5,084 bases of DNA from Cyanobacteriota bacterium. GTDB taxonomy: Bacteria; Cyanobacteriota; Cyanobacteriia; Leptolyngbyales; Leptolyngbyaceae. The notes beneath the pieces are model-generated. The model saw only the letters and a program-made list of their open reading frames with translations, searched no databases and was not told the origin of the DNA. Of the stretch, positions 1 through 5,084 are shown one piece after another. The stretch's first letter is position 1. Each line of letters begins with the position of its first letter. Location: positions 1 to 5,084 of the forward strand of contig JAIXVO010000500.1 in assembly GCA_027482985.1 (NCBI GenBank). Reading direction: 5' to 3'. A program made the position numbers and the translations under genes.

Positions 1-146
1 ACCGCCTCAGCACCATTCGCAACGCCGACATTATCCTGATGATGGATCAGGGTGTCATCGTCGAACAGGGCACCCACGCCGAACTGATGGACATCAAAGG
101 CCGCTACTACTGCCTCTACCGCCAGCAAGAAGCCGCTAGCATCTAA
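1..146 (+). CDS. ABC exporter ATP-binding protein, C-terminal end (partial)
   Basis: This is the last 47 codons of a gene that begins before the window, read in the frame starting at base 3 and ending at TAA 144-146. The peptide opens with [17 protein letters not shown] and continues with [12 protein letters not shown] and [14 protein letters not shown] is the segment that directly follows the switch (H-loop) histidine of ABC ATPases; the histidine itself would lie just upstream. The 'G.IVE.GTH.EL' stretch and the 'KGRYY.LY..Q' end are typical of exporters in which membrane and ATPase domains are fused (MsbA, HlyB or bacteriocin-exporter type), rather than of importer ATPases. The substrate cannot be judged because the membrane part, and any peptidase domain, are not visible. 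No convincing terminator follows the stop. Confidence 0.88.
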   Translation, partial: RLSTIRNADIILMMDQGVIVEQGTHAELMDIKGRYYCLYRQQEAASI

Positions 147-207
147 GGCTGATCCAGAATCAGGATGGGGGTGTCACTGCGCTACCCCGCGCAGCGATCG
201 CCAAATT

Positions 208-222
208 GTAAAGTAACCTTAC
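208..222. promoter_or_regulatory. Candidate operator with GTAA/TTAC half-sites
   Basis: GTAA (208-211) and again GTAA (213-216) face TTAC (219-222), giving overlapping inverted repeats GTAA-N7-TTAC and GTAA-CC-TTAC just upstream of the candidate promoter. GntR-family dimers usually bind short palindromes with GT...AC ends, often beside their own genes, so autoregulation is a reasonable inference. The arms are only four bases long and could be chance. Confidence 0.2.
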
Positions 223-277
223 GAAAACTGTGCTGATTGCCTGATTGACCGCGCATAATGCAGATGATACGGGCAGA

Positions 278-291
278 AGAATGAATATTCT
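278..291. repeat. Short inverted repeat in the leader of the GntR-type gene
   Basis: AGAAT (278-282) and ATTCT (287-291) are inverted around GAAT. The overlapping octamer GAATATTC (283-290) is a perfect palindrome, and CAGAA (274-278) with TTCTG (288-292) is an alternative pairing. It lies between the candidate -10 box and the start codon, where a repressor or an RNA fold could act. It is AT-rich and short, so function is uncertain. Confidence 0.25.
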
Positions 292-311
292 GTTCGTGCT
301 TTCGGGTAGCC

Positions 312-315
312 GGAG
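312..315 (+). promoter_or_regulatory. Ribosome binding site favouring the ATG at 324
   Basis: GGAG at 312-315 lies 8 bases before ATG 324-326, a normal distance, and only 5 bases before the in-frame GTG at 321. It therefore favours the ATG, shortening the protein by one residue to 327 aa. Confidence 0.5.
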
Positions 316-323
316 ATTGGGTG

Positions 324-1307
324 ATGGTTCAATTCACGATTCAGCCAGATAGCGACATTCCTGCCTCAACACAACTGTATAACCAGATTCTGTTTGCGAT
401 CGCTTCCCGGCAATTTCCCCCTGGACACCGGCTTCCCAGTACTCGCCAACTCGCCATGCAGACGGGTTTACATCGGAATACCGTCAGCAAAGTCTATCGC
501 CAACTGGAAGAAGCGGGGGTGGTAGACGCACAGGCAGGATCGGGTATTTACGTCCGAGATCAAAGTCAGGAAGGGAATGCCAAAGCTAGAGCACCTGTGC
601 TGGAGCAAAACCCGGAAGCTTACAAATTGGTGCAAAGTAGCCTGGATGAACTGCTGCGGCGGGGGTGCTCTTTAGGGCAGGCGCGAGAATTATTCCTGGC
701 AGAAATCGATTGGCGGTTGCGATGCAGTGCGCAGGTATTGGTCACAGTTCCTAAAAATGATTTAGGGAATGGTGAAGTGCTGATGCGGGAACTGAAGCAT
801 GCTCTCAATATCCCTGTCCAACTGGTGCCCCTGGAAGAATTAGAACAGATTCTCGACCAGACGCGATCCGGAACGGTCGTGACCAGTCGTTACTTTATTG
901 CACAGGCAGAGGAAATCGCCGCACCCAAATCGGTACGCGTCATTCCGGTGGATATTTATGACTTTGATGAAGAAATCAAGCTGATTAAGAAGTTACCCAA
1001 GGGGACTTGCCTTGGCATTGTCAGCTTGAGTTCAGGCACGCTGGGAGTCGCAGAAGTAATTATTCACAGTTTGCGGGGCGAAGATTTACTGGTGATGACA
1101 GCCCAACTGGGCGACATCTACAAAATGAACGCAGTGGCTCGGAGTGCTCAGACCATTATTAGTGACCAAGCCAGTTGTGCGGCGGTGAAAGGCGCGATCG
1201 CGGCTATGCGGGAAGACTTGATTCGGTCACCCCAAGTGCTCTGTTGCGAGAATCTGATCGTGTCCAAGTCAATCAACTTGCTGAAGCGGGAATTGGGGTT
1301 GGAGTAG
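324..1307 (+). CDS. GntR-family winged-helix transcriptional regulator with long C-terminal domain
   Basis: This is a cytoplasmic DNA-binding regulator of 327 residues from ATG 324; a GTG at 321 would add one residue (numbering below uses 321). Residues 17-79 form a GntR winged helix-turn-helix: STQLYNQILFAIASRQFPPG, LPSTRQLAMQTGLHRNTVSK as the helix-turn-helix, then a wing ending GSGIYV. The rest (about 100-328) is too long for FadR-, HutC- or short YtrA-type domains. It is too short for a MocR aminotransferase domain, and I see none of the residues expected for one. It alternates strands and helices (VLVTVPKNDLG, IPVQLVPLEELEQILDQ, GTVVTSRYF, VRVIPVDIY, CLGIVSLSSGTLG), resembling a two-lobed alpha/beta ligand-binding fold. 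That reading is inference from pattern. Cyanobacteria have GntR regulators of similar architecture, such as Sll1961 of Synechocystis, linked to photosystem stoichiometry; I could not test orthology. The gene is convergent with the DUF4278-type gene, with a hairpin between them. Targets are unknown. Confidence 0.88.
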   Translation: MVQFTIQPDSDIPASTQLYNQILFAIASRQFPPGHRLPSTRQLAMQTGLHRNTVSKVYRQLEEAGVVDAQAGSGIYVRDQSQEGNAKARAPVLEQNPEAYKLVQSSLDELLRRGCSLGQARELFLAEIDWRLRCSAQVLVTVPKNDLGNGEVLMRELKHALNIPVQLVPLEELEQILDQTRSGTVVTSRYFIAQAEEIAAPKSVRVIPVDIYDFDEEIKLIKKLPKGTCLGIVSLSSGTLGVAEVIIHSLRGEDLLVMTAQLGDIYKMNAVARSAQTIISDQASCAAVKGAIAAMREDLIRSPQVLCCENLIVSKSINLLKRELGLE

Positions 1308-1358
1308 GGCGATCGCCATTGAATTCAGCCTCACCTCACCTGCCATTTGACATGGAAA

Positions 1359-1390
1359 AAGGAGGTGAGATCAACCGATCTCACCTCCTT
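1359..1390. terminator. Bidirectional intrinsic terminator between convergent genes
   Basis: A perfect 14-base inverted repeat (arms 1359-1372 and 1377-1390, loop AACC) lies between the GntR-type gene, whose stop is 51 bases upstream on the plus strand, and the DUF4278-type gene, whose stop is 77 bases upstream on the minus strand. On the minus strand the stem runs into TTTTT (1360-1356), so it is best suited to ending minus-strand transcription. On the plus strand it is followed only by CTCATAA, so termination there would rely mostly on stem strength. The arms contain AAGGAGGTGA and its complement. Confidence 0.82.
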
Positions 1391-1467
1391 CTCATAAACC
1401 TCATCACAGGCACGTTACACAGGGGAATTCACTGCCATGCCAGAGGTCACATACCCAAAACAGCCAA

Positions 1468-1914
1468 CTACAAAGCCAATTGCTTAGATTCAGCTTCTAG
1501 CAGACTCACCAAATCATGATCGCCCCGCGCTTGGGCAGCCTGCAACCGACGCGCCAAGTTTTGCCGCAAGTTATCTTGATGGACTCGTGAAACCTCTCTC
1601 AGTGCGGCCAGCGTCGTATTGGGGATGGCAGGCAGCGCTGCGGGTGCGAATTGGGTGGTACCATCCACATTCCGGATGTACTTGACCCCCCGATAAGTCA
1701 GCGACTGTGCTGTGCGCGGAGTTGCCATCGCCATCGCCGTTGCCACTTGATCAGTTGTATAGCGCACACCCCGGTAGGTCAGCGGATAACGGTTTTCTTG
1801 CAAAGTTTTGCACCGTTGTTGAGCTTCCCGTTGTTGATTAAACACATCGCTTTCGCGCACTTCTAAGGGAGAGTTGGTGTATTCGTAACTAGCACCGCGA
1901 TAAGTCAGTCTCAT
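1468..1914 (-). CDS. DUF4278-type protein with three LTYRG repeats
   Basis: This is a soluble protein of 148 residues and unknown function. It begins MRLTYRGASYEY, the usual opening of DUF4278 proteins, small cyanobacterial proteins with a conserved L-T-Y-R-G-x-x-Y motif. The motif occurs three times, at residues 3-10 (LTYRGASY), 45-52 (LTYRGVRY) and 72-79 (LTYRGVKY). The C-terminal third (about 100-148) is predicted helical and charged (LREVSRVHQDNLRQNLARRL). There is no signal peptide, membrane segment or catalytic motif. The start at 1914 is chosen because AGAGG (1926-1922) lies 7 bases upstream and the family motif begins right there. The frame stays open to an ATG at 2085, but the extra 57 residues resemble nothing I know. 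The gene is last of three on the minus strand, 212 bases after the EamA gene, and ends before a strong terminator. Family call fairly sure; function unknown. Confidence 0.78.
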   Translation of the reverse strand: MRLTYRGASYEYTNSPLEVRESDVFNQQREAQQRCKTLQENRYPLTYRGVRYTTDQVATAMAMATPRTAQSLTYRGVKYIRNVDGTTQFAPAALPAIPNTTLAALREVSRVHQDNLRQNLARRLQAAQARGDHDLVSLLEAESKQLAL

Positions 1915-1921
1915 AATGTCG

Positions 1922-1926
1922 CCTCT
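1922..1926 (-). promoter_or_regulatory. Ribosome binding site deciding the start of the DUF4278-type gene
   Basis: On the minus strand, AGAGG lies 7 bases before ATG 1914-1912. The upstream in-frame ATG at 2085 would give a protein with a non-family N-terminus, so this site supports the shorter form. Confidence 0.5.
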
Positions 1927-2126
1927 TGCAAAAGAATGATTGTTCTCAGATGTTGAGGCGCGTTCCTTCGGGAAACTCCCTACTTCCGTCTCAAGTGCGA
2001 TCGCTTGAGCGAGTAGACCGCAGTCGAGATGAACGTTTTCTAATCTTTCTGTAGCATAACTTACAGAATTCTCAAAAATGCCCATCTTAAGGAAGATTAA
2101 TCATCGATTTCTGACAAAGGCAGATC
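1927..2126 (-). other. Spacer between the EamA gene and the DUF4278-type gene
   Basis: This 200-base stretch appears non-coding. It holds a HIP1 octamer at 1997-2004 that is flanked by TCAAG (1991-1995) and CTTGA (2004-2008), so it could form a small stem. It also holds a weak AT-rich hairpin after the EamA stop, followed by a T run on the minus strand (about 2070-2099). No convincing -35/-10 pair was found; TATGCT (2058-2053) resembles a -10 box but has no -35 partner. Whether the DUF4278-type gene has its own promoter or is co-transcribed with the EamA gene cannot be decided from sequence. Confidence 0.35.
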
Positions 2127-3974
2127 TTACTTTTTCCGCGTTTGCAAGCGGAGCCGTTCAAAGCTGAGTGCCCCCACCCCTAGCGTCACCATCAGGATGC
2201 CAAACCACTGAATGGGCTGGAGTTGGTTCTGAATTAAGATGCGCGCCAGGAAGGCCGTCATCACGGGACCAATCGAGGCCACAATGGAGGCCAATCCGGC
2301 TCCCATGAAGCGCACCCCCAAGTTATTGGTGAGGTAGCCAACCAGGGTCAGCACCCCTAAGAGAATCCCACTTAAGACAAAGCCAGTGCGGTTTTCCGCC
2401 AGCACTTGCACCCCCAGATTGGGACCAATCACAATCAGGATGACCGCCGACAGCACAAAAATTGTGAAGAATTGTACCAAGCTCACAGGGATGGGGTGCA
2501 GCTTTTTGAAACACAACTGCATCAGAATTAGGTACAGGGCAAAGGCAATGCCAGAACCGACCGCAAAAATTACCCCTTCAAACGACCAGCCGCGACTAGT
2601 CGCCGCCATGGCGGGTTGAGCCGTCAAAATAATGCCAGTCAAAATCATCCCCATTACTCCCCACCGTAGACCCGTGGGGCGATCGCCAAACAGCAACCAC
2701 GCCAGGGGGACAGTGATGATCGGGTACATGAACAAAATCGTTACCGCTGGACCCGCCCCGATCTTGCCAATGGCGATGTAGATTAACACCTGGGACATGA
2801 ACAGGAAGAAGCCGCTGCCGACGACATTTAGGATGGGACGGCGATCGCCCGCAAAGAAAAACTGCTTCAAATCCCGCCAGATGTTGGGGTAGAGGAACAT
2901 CGCCAGAATCACCATCAACGGCAACACGATCAACATCCGCAGCCACAGGATCAGCAGCGAGTTGCCCAACACCTTGATATCGATGAAGCCCCCCACATCG
3001 GGAAAGCCAAAAATCGAACTGGGGGTGCCAATCACCCGCACCACGACGTTGTGAATCGACAGCGCGACGGTGGACAGCAAGACCAGGATCAGTCCCGTCC
3101 AGAAGCTAGAAACATCCCGTTTACCCGCAGGTTGAGCGGCGACGGGGGTGGCTGGCATCGCGATCGGAGCTTGCGAGAGGTGTGGATGAGTACCAGCATG
3201 CCCGCTCTGCTCGTGACGGGGTGGCTCCGGCAAAGGCGGTTGAGGGGGTCTGGAGGGGGGAGGATAGGGGGCGACGGGCGGTGGTGGGAAGCCCGTCGGA
3301 CTGGGATTAGCTTCCAGTAAAGCTGGCGCGTCGTTAGGGGAGAAGGCACCTGGAGCCAGAGGACGCAGACCCTCGGCTGAGAGTTGTTGCCGCAGCCGAT
3401 TCACCAACGCTTCTAAAATGGCCTCTCCCTGTTGCCCCAGGGTTTGCATTTCGGTCAGTTGTTGATTCTGGATTTCGTTGAGTTGCCGATAGAGCGAGCT
3501 TTGATAACTGCCCAGTTCTTGTTGGAGCGAATTGAAGGTGGCACTAAAGGTCGCATCCAGGGAGGCGAGTAAGCGATGCGCATTGTCGACCTGAGGCTGG
3601 GGAGCAGCGCTCGACAATGCCCCATTTTGCTGTTGCGCCTGCATCGCCTGCTGAATTTGCTGCATCATCAACCCTTGCAGATGATTGGACAGCGCCAGGG
3701 CTAATTTTTTCGCCCACAGTTCTTGCTGAGCCATTTGTTGGGGTGATAAGCCCGGAGCCTGCTGGATTTGCAAGGTTTGGTGTTGGGATTGCAGCGATCG
3801 CACCTCGGTCGCCAACCGTGCTTTCTCAGCTTGCAGTTGCGTCACTTCCTGAGAGAGTTGGGTAATCAAGTCCTGATGCAGCCGCTTCAAGTCCTGCGTC
3901 ACTGTTTGTAGCACGCTTTCTACGGTTCTGCCATTTTCACCCATGCTTTCGGGTCGGTTCTCCATCGTTGCCAT
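2127..3974 (-). CDS. EamA/DMT-type transporter with N-terminal coiled-coil and proline-rich extension
   Basis: This is an inner-membrane protein of 615 residues, about twice the usual length of a drug/metabolite transporter. Residues 1-200 are soluble and glutamine-rich. They contain heptad-like helices (about 17-72, such as RLHQDLITQLSQEVTQLQAE, and about 130-200). Residues 204-285 form a proline-rich linker with PPPP at 230-233 and PPP at 238-240. From about 291 there are ten predicted membrane helices (near 292-315, 338-362, 380-402, 405-428, 434-452, 465-487, 495-518, 531-550, 556-580 and 587-605), matching two five-helix EamA repeats. The first repeat has the family-like PAVTILFMYPIITVPLAWLL, with D431 where many members have glutamate; the second has LIQNQLQ there, with no acidic residue. 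The protein ends in a basic tail (RLRLQTRKK). EamA proteins typically export or exchange small metabolites, but this substrate is unknown. GGGAG 5 bases upstream supports the start. The gene follows ccaA by 177 bases on the same strand. Confidence 0.9.
   Translation of the reverse strand: MATMENRPESMGENGRTVESVLQTVTQDLKRLHQDLITQLSQEVTQLQAEKARLATEVRSLQSQHQTLQIQQAPGLSPQQMAQQELWAKKLALALSNHLQGLMMQQIQQAMQAQQQNGALSSAAPQPQVDNAHRLLASLDATFSATFNSLQQELGSYQSSLYRQLNEIQNQQLTEMQTLGQQGEAILEALVNRLRQQLSAEGLRPLAPGAFSPNDAPALLEANPSPTGFPPPPVAPYPPPSRPPQPPLPEPPRHEQSGHAGTHPHLSQAPIAMPATPVAAQPAGKRDVSSFWTGLILVLLSTVALSIHNVVVRVIGTPSSIFGFPDVGGFIDIKVLGNSLLILWLRMLIVLPLMVILAMFLYPNIWRDLKQFFFAGDRRPILNVVGSGFFLFMSQVLIYIAIGKIGAGPAVTILFMYPIITVPLAWLLFGDRPTGLRWGVMGMILTGIILTAQPAMAATSRGWSFEGVIFAVGSGIAFALYLILMQLCFKKLHPIPVSLVQFFTIFVLSAVILIVIGPNLGVQVLAENRTGFVLSGILLGVLTLVGYLTNNLGVRFMGAGLASIVASIGPVMTAFLARILIQNQLQPIQWFGILMVTLGVGALSFERLRLQTRKK
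3244..3288 (+). other. Potential G-quadruplex motif opposite the proline-rich codons
   Basis: The plus strand, which is the template strand of the EamA gene, has G runs at 3244-3248, 3255-3260, 3267-3271, 3276-3278 and 3286-3288. The loops are 6, 6, 4 and 7 bases long, meeting the common G3+N1-7 rule. The simplest explanation is runs of CCN proline codons on the coding strand, so a DNA-level role is not implied. Confidence 0.4.
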
Positions 3975-3979
3975 GCCAA

Positions 3980-3984
3980 CTCCC
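3980..3984 (-). promoter_or_regulatory. Ribosome binding site of the EamA gene
   Basis: On the minus strand, GGGAG lies 5 bases before ATG 3974-3972. It supports this start over the in-frame methionines at residues 4 and 11. Confidence 0.55.
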
Positions 3985-4080
3985 TTTACCTGCGTGAACC
4001 CTGGATCTAGAATTCCCCGCTTCTACGGTACTCGCTCTGCCCCAAAACGCAGCATCATCCCGCACAAATTCCAACAAAAA

Positions 4081-4108
4081 ATTGTAGTTTGAGCGGGAAG
4101 TTAGTCAC
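4081..4108 (-). promoter_or_regulatory. Candidate sigma-70-type promoter for the EamA gene
   Basis: On the minus strand, GTGACT (4108-4103, four of six matches to TTGACA) is followed after 16 bases by TACAAT (4086-4081, five of six matches to TATAAT). The transcript would start near 4074, giving a leader of about 100 bases before the EamA start. The promoter lies in the gap after ccaA, so the transporter could be transcribed separately. Found by eye only. Confidence 0.35.
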
Positions 4109-4151
4109 GGCGTTTGGACAGTTGCGAGCCTCCTGCTGAGGCGCAGGCACT

Positions 4152-5006
4152 TTAACGAGGATGGGCGGAACCGCGATAAATGCGATCGGCTTGTTCCGGC
4201 GACAACCAGGAAATATTGCCGGGAGACGATTTGTAGGCGACCTGACTATTCGCCGCCGCTGGTCGGCGTAGCGGTGGCATGGTGGCGGGGGGCAGGTCAT
4301 CATCGGGATTGTAGGCGGGCAAATCACAGGTGACGGGTGGCGCACTGGTGGACAAGAAGCGACCTGGTTCACCCACGACTTCGAGTTGCGTTTGCGGGGG
4401 CACGTATTGATGCGCTTCTGGGTCAAAGGCCAACACTTCGCCTGTTTCAATTAGGTACACCCAACCGTACAGGTGCAATTTGCCCTGATACAGTTTGGAG
4501 TGCACCACCGGGTAAGTTTTGAGGTTTTCAATTTGAGTCAGAACATTTTCGGCGATCGTGATTTCTAATAATTCATCCTTCGAGTAGCCCCCATAGTTTT
4601 CCTGCACTAAGCGCCGCGTCGCATCGGCATGGCGTAACCATTCATACACCAGGGGCATTTCTTCTTCCAGCTTGCCAATCTGCAGCAAGCCCTTCATGGC
4701 ACCGCAGTGAGAATGTCCACAGACAATGATTTGTTCAATCCCCAGGGCATGAATCGCATACTCGACCGCCGCCCCTTCGCCGCCATTCGCCGCCCCAAAC
4801 GGCGGGATGATATTGCCCGCATTCCGAATCACAAAAATTTCGCCCGGTTCCGTTTGGGTGATCAGGCTGGGCACAATGCGCGAATCGGAACAGGTAATGA
4901 AGAGGACCCGTGGTTTTTGCCCGTGGGCGAGTTGCTCCAAAAAATCGCGGTTCTGGGAGACGTAAACTTCTTTATACTCGCGCAGACCGCGGATTAATTT
5001 TTTCAT
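4152..5006 (-). CDS. ccaA: Carboxysomal beta-carbonic anhydrase CcaA
   Basis: This beta-class carbonic anhydrase (also called icfA) interconverts CO2 and bicarbonate. In beta-cyanobacteria CcaA sits in the carboxysome, where it binds CcmM and supplies CO2 to Rubisco. The protein has 284 residues, close to the roughly 270 of known CcaA. Zinc ligands are C39, H98 and C101, within CSDSR (39-43) and CGHSHCGAMKGLL (96-108); the catalytic Asp-Arg pair is D41/R43. RNAGNIIPP (61-69) and GAANGGEGAAVEYA (71-84) are typical of the family. The catalytic core ends near 200. A proline-rich tail of about 80 residues follows, ending PEQADRIYRGSAHPR, like the conserved end of cyanobacterial CcaA. The start at 5006 aligns with the known N-terminus (a 'GLR' motif near residue 7), and no other in-frame ATG, GTG or TTG lies upstream before a TAA in the window. 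No Shine-Dalgarno is visible; the leader is pyrimidine-rich. No promoter is recognised in the 78 bases upstream. Confidence 0.95.
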   Translation of the reverse strand: MKKLIRGLREYKEVYVSQNRDFLEQLAHGQKPRVLFITCSDSRIVPSLITQTEPGEIFVIRNAGNIIPPFGAANGGEGAAVEYAIHALGIEQIIVCGHSHCGAMKGLLQIGKLEEEMPLVYEWLRHADATRRLVQENYGGYSKDELLEITIAENVLTQIENLKTYPVVHSKLYQGKLHLYGWVYLIETGEVLAFDPEAHQYVPPQTQLEVVGEPGRFLSTSAPPVTCDLPAYNPDDDLPPATMPPLRRPAAANSQVAYKSSPGNISWLSPEQADRIYRGSAHPR

Positions 5007-5084
5007 GGTGAAGGGAGGAGAACGCTGAAGTGAATGGTTGGACGCAAGCCAGTCAGGTTTGCAGCAGGGTGATGAGCTTTAGCG

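Larger units (their letters stand above)
147..323 (+). promoter_or_regulatory. Intergenic region with candidate promoter for the GntR-type gene
   Basis: This gap between the ABC gene stop and the regulator holds no credible ORF. The best -10 candidate is CATAAT at 254-259, five of six matches to the sigma-70 consensus, which would put the transcript start near 266 and give a leader of about 58 bases. The -35 position (TGCTGA, 231-236) is poor, so an activator or a different promoter is possible. A HIP1 octamer lies at 194-201. A small hairpin (CTGAT 149-153 with ATCAG 159-163) follows the ABC stop but lacks a T tract. Read-through from the ABC gene into the regulator is therefore not excluded. 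Confidence 0.3.
194..3801. repeat. Dispersed HIP1 octamers (GCGATCGC), eight copies
   Basis: Exact copies occur at 194-201, 396-403, 1194-1201, 1309-1316, 1997-2004, 2679-2686, 2841-2848 and 3794-3801, in both coding and intergenic DNA. HIP1 is a highly over-represented palindrome in many cyanobacterial genomes. Here it serves mainly as a taxonomic signature. None of the copies falls in ccaA, which has only near-matches (for example around 4552 and 4182). Confidence 0.92.

Noticed and set aside
149..163. A CTGAT/ATCAG hairpin after the ABC gene as its terminator.
   Set aside because: Five pairs without a T tract are too weak to call a terminator.
1701..1885. The three similar CTGACYTAYCGSGG segments as a CRISPR or mobile repeat array.
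   Set aside because: They lie in frame within one gene, encode the LTYRG motif each time, and have unequal spacing, so they are protein repeats.
1915..2085. A 57-codon N-terminal extension of the DUF4278-type protein starting at ATG 2085.
   Set aside because: The ribosome binding site and the family motif both point to ATG 1914. The added residues match no family and include a translated HIP1 element.
2596..2946. A 116-codon ORF inside the EamA gene on the same strand.
   Set aside because: It is an out-of-frame reading of the membrane-helix codons, with no start signal or recognisable domain.
3156..3158. An internal start (Met273) of the EamA gene that would yield a normal-sized transporter.
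   Set aside because: No Shine-Dalgarno sequence precedes it, and the upstream start at 3974 has a good one.
4128..4142. A hairpin (GCCTC/GAGGC) just after the ccaA stop as a terminator.
   Set aside because: The stem has only five pairs and no T run follows it; the nearest run (4081-4076) is about 47 bases further on.
4055..4450. A 131-codon minus-strand ORF overlapping the end of ccaA in another frame.
   Set aside because: It overlaps a confidently identified gene, is rich in Pro, Cys and Arg as out-of-frame readings are, and matches no family.
5014..5084. A plus-strand gene starting at GTG 5030 or ATG 5034 behind GGAGGAG (5014-5020).
   Set aside because: The ATG frame stops after 12 codons. 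The GTG frame is open to the window edge but only 18 codons are visible, with no recognisable sequence; the purine run is just the complement of the ccaA leader.

Overview
The window looks like chromosomal DNA of a beta-carboxysome-containing cyanobacterium. Three things point there: eight exact copies of the cyanobacterial HIP1 octamer GCGATCGC in 5 kb, a CcaA-type beta-carbonic anhydrase with the cyanobacterial C-terminal tail, and a DUF4278-type LTYRG-repeat protein, a family I know essentially from cyanobacteria. The genus cannot be determined from this sequence alone.

Layout, left to right. Positions 1-146 (+) hold the last 47 codons of an exporter-type ABC ATPase whose body lies outside the window. 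A 174-base gap with a candidate promoter and small inverted repeats leads to a GntR-type winged-helix regulator (+, 324-1307, possibly from 321) with a long C-terminal domain that I do not recognise. A strong hairpin (1359-1390) separates it from a convergent block of three minus-strand genes. In transcription order these are ccaA, a beta-carbonic anhydrase (5006-4152); a 615-residue EamA/DMT-type membrane protein with a large N-terminal coiled-coil and proline-rich extension (3974-2127); and a small protein with three LTYRG motifs (1914-1468).

How they may work together. The carbonic anhydrase carries its catalytic residues and an intact terminal tail, so it probably works inside the carboxysome, turning bicarbonate into CO2 for Rubisco. 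The next gene, 177 bases downstream on the same strand, is a ten-helix transporter-like protein. Its own candidate promoter and ribosome binding site suggest it can be expressed independently. A link between the transporter and inorganic carbon handling is only a context-based guess. The GntR regulator may control itself or the ABC exporter; nothing in the sequence ties it to the minus-strand genes.

The oddest items are the coiled-coil/proline-rich/EamA fusion, the uncharacterised effector domain of the GntR protein, the three-motif DUF4278 protein, and a terminator whose stem consists of Shine-Dalgarno and anti-Shine-Dalgarno sequence. I see no RNA genes, CRISPR arrays, insertion sequences or clear signs of recent horizontal transfer.
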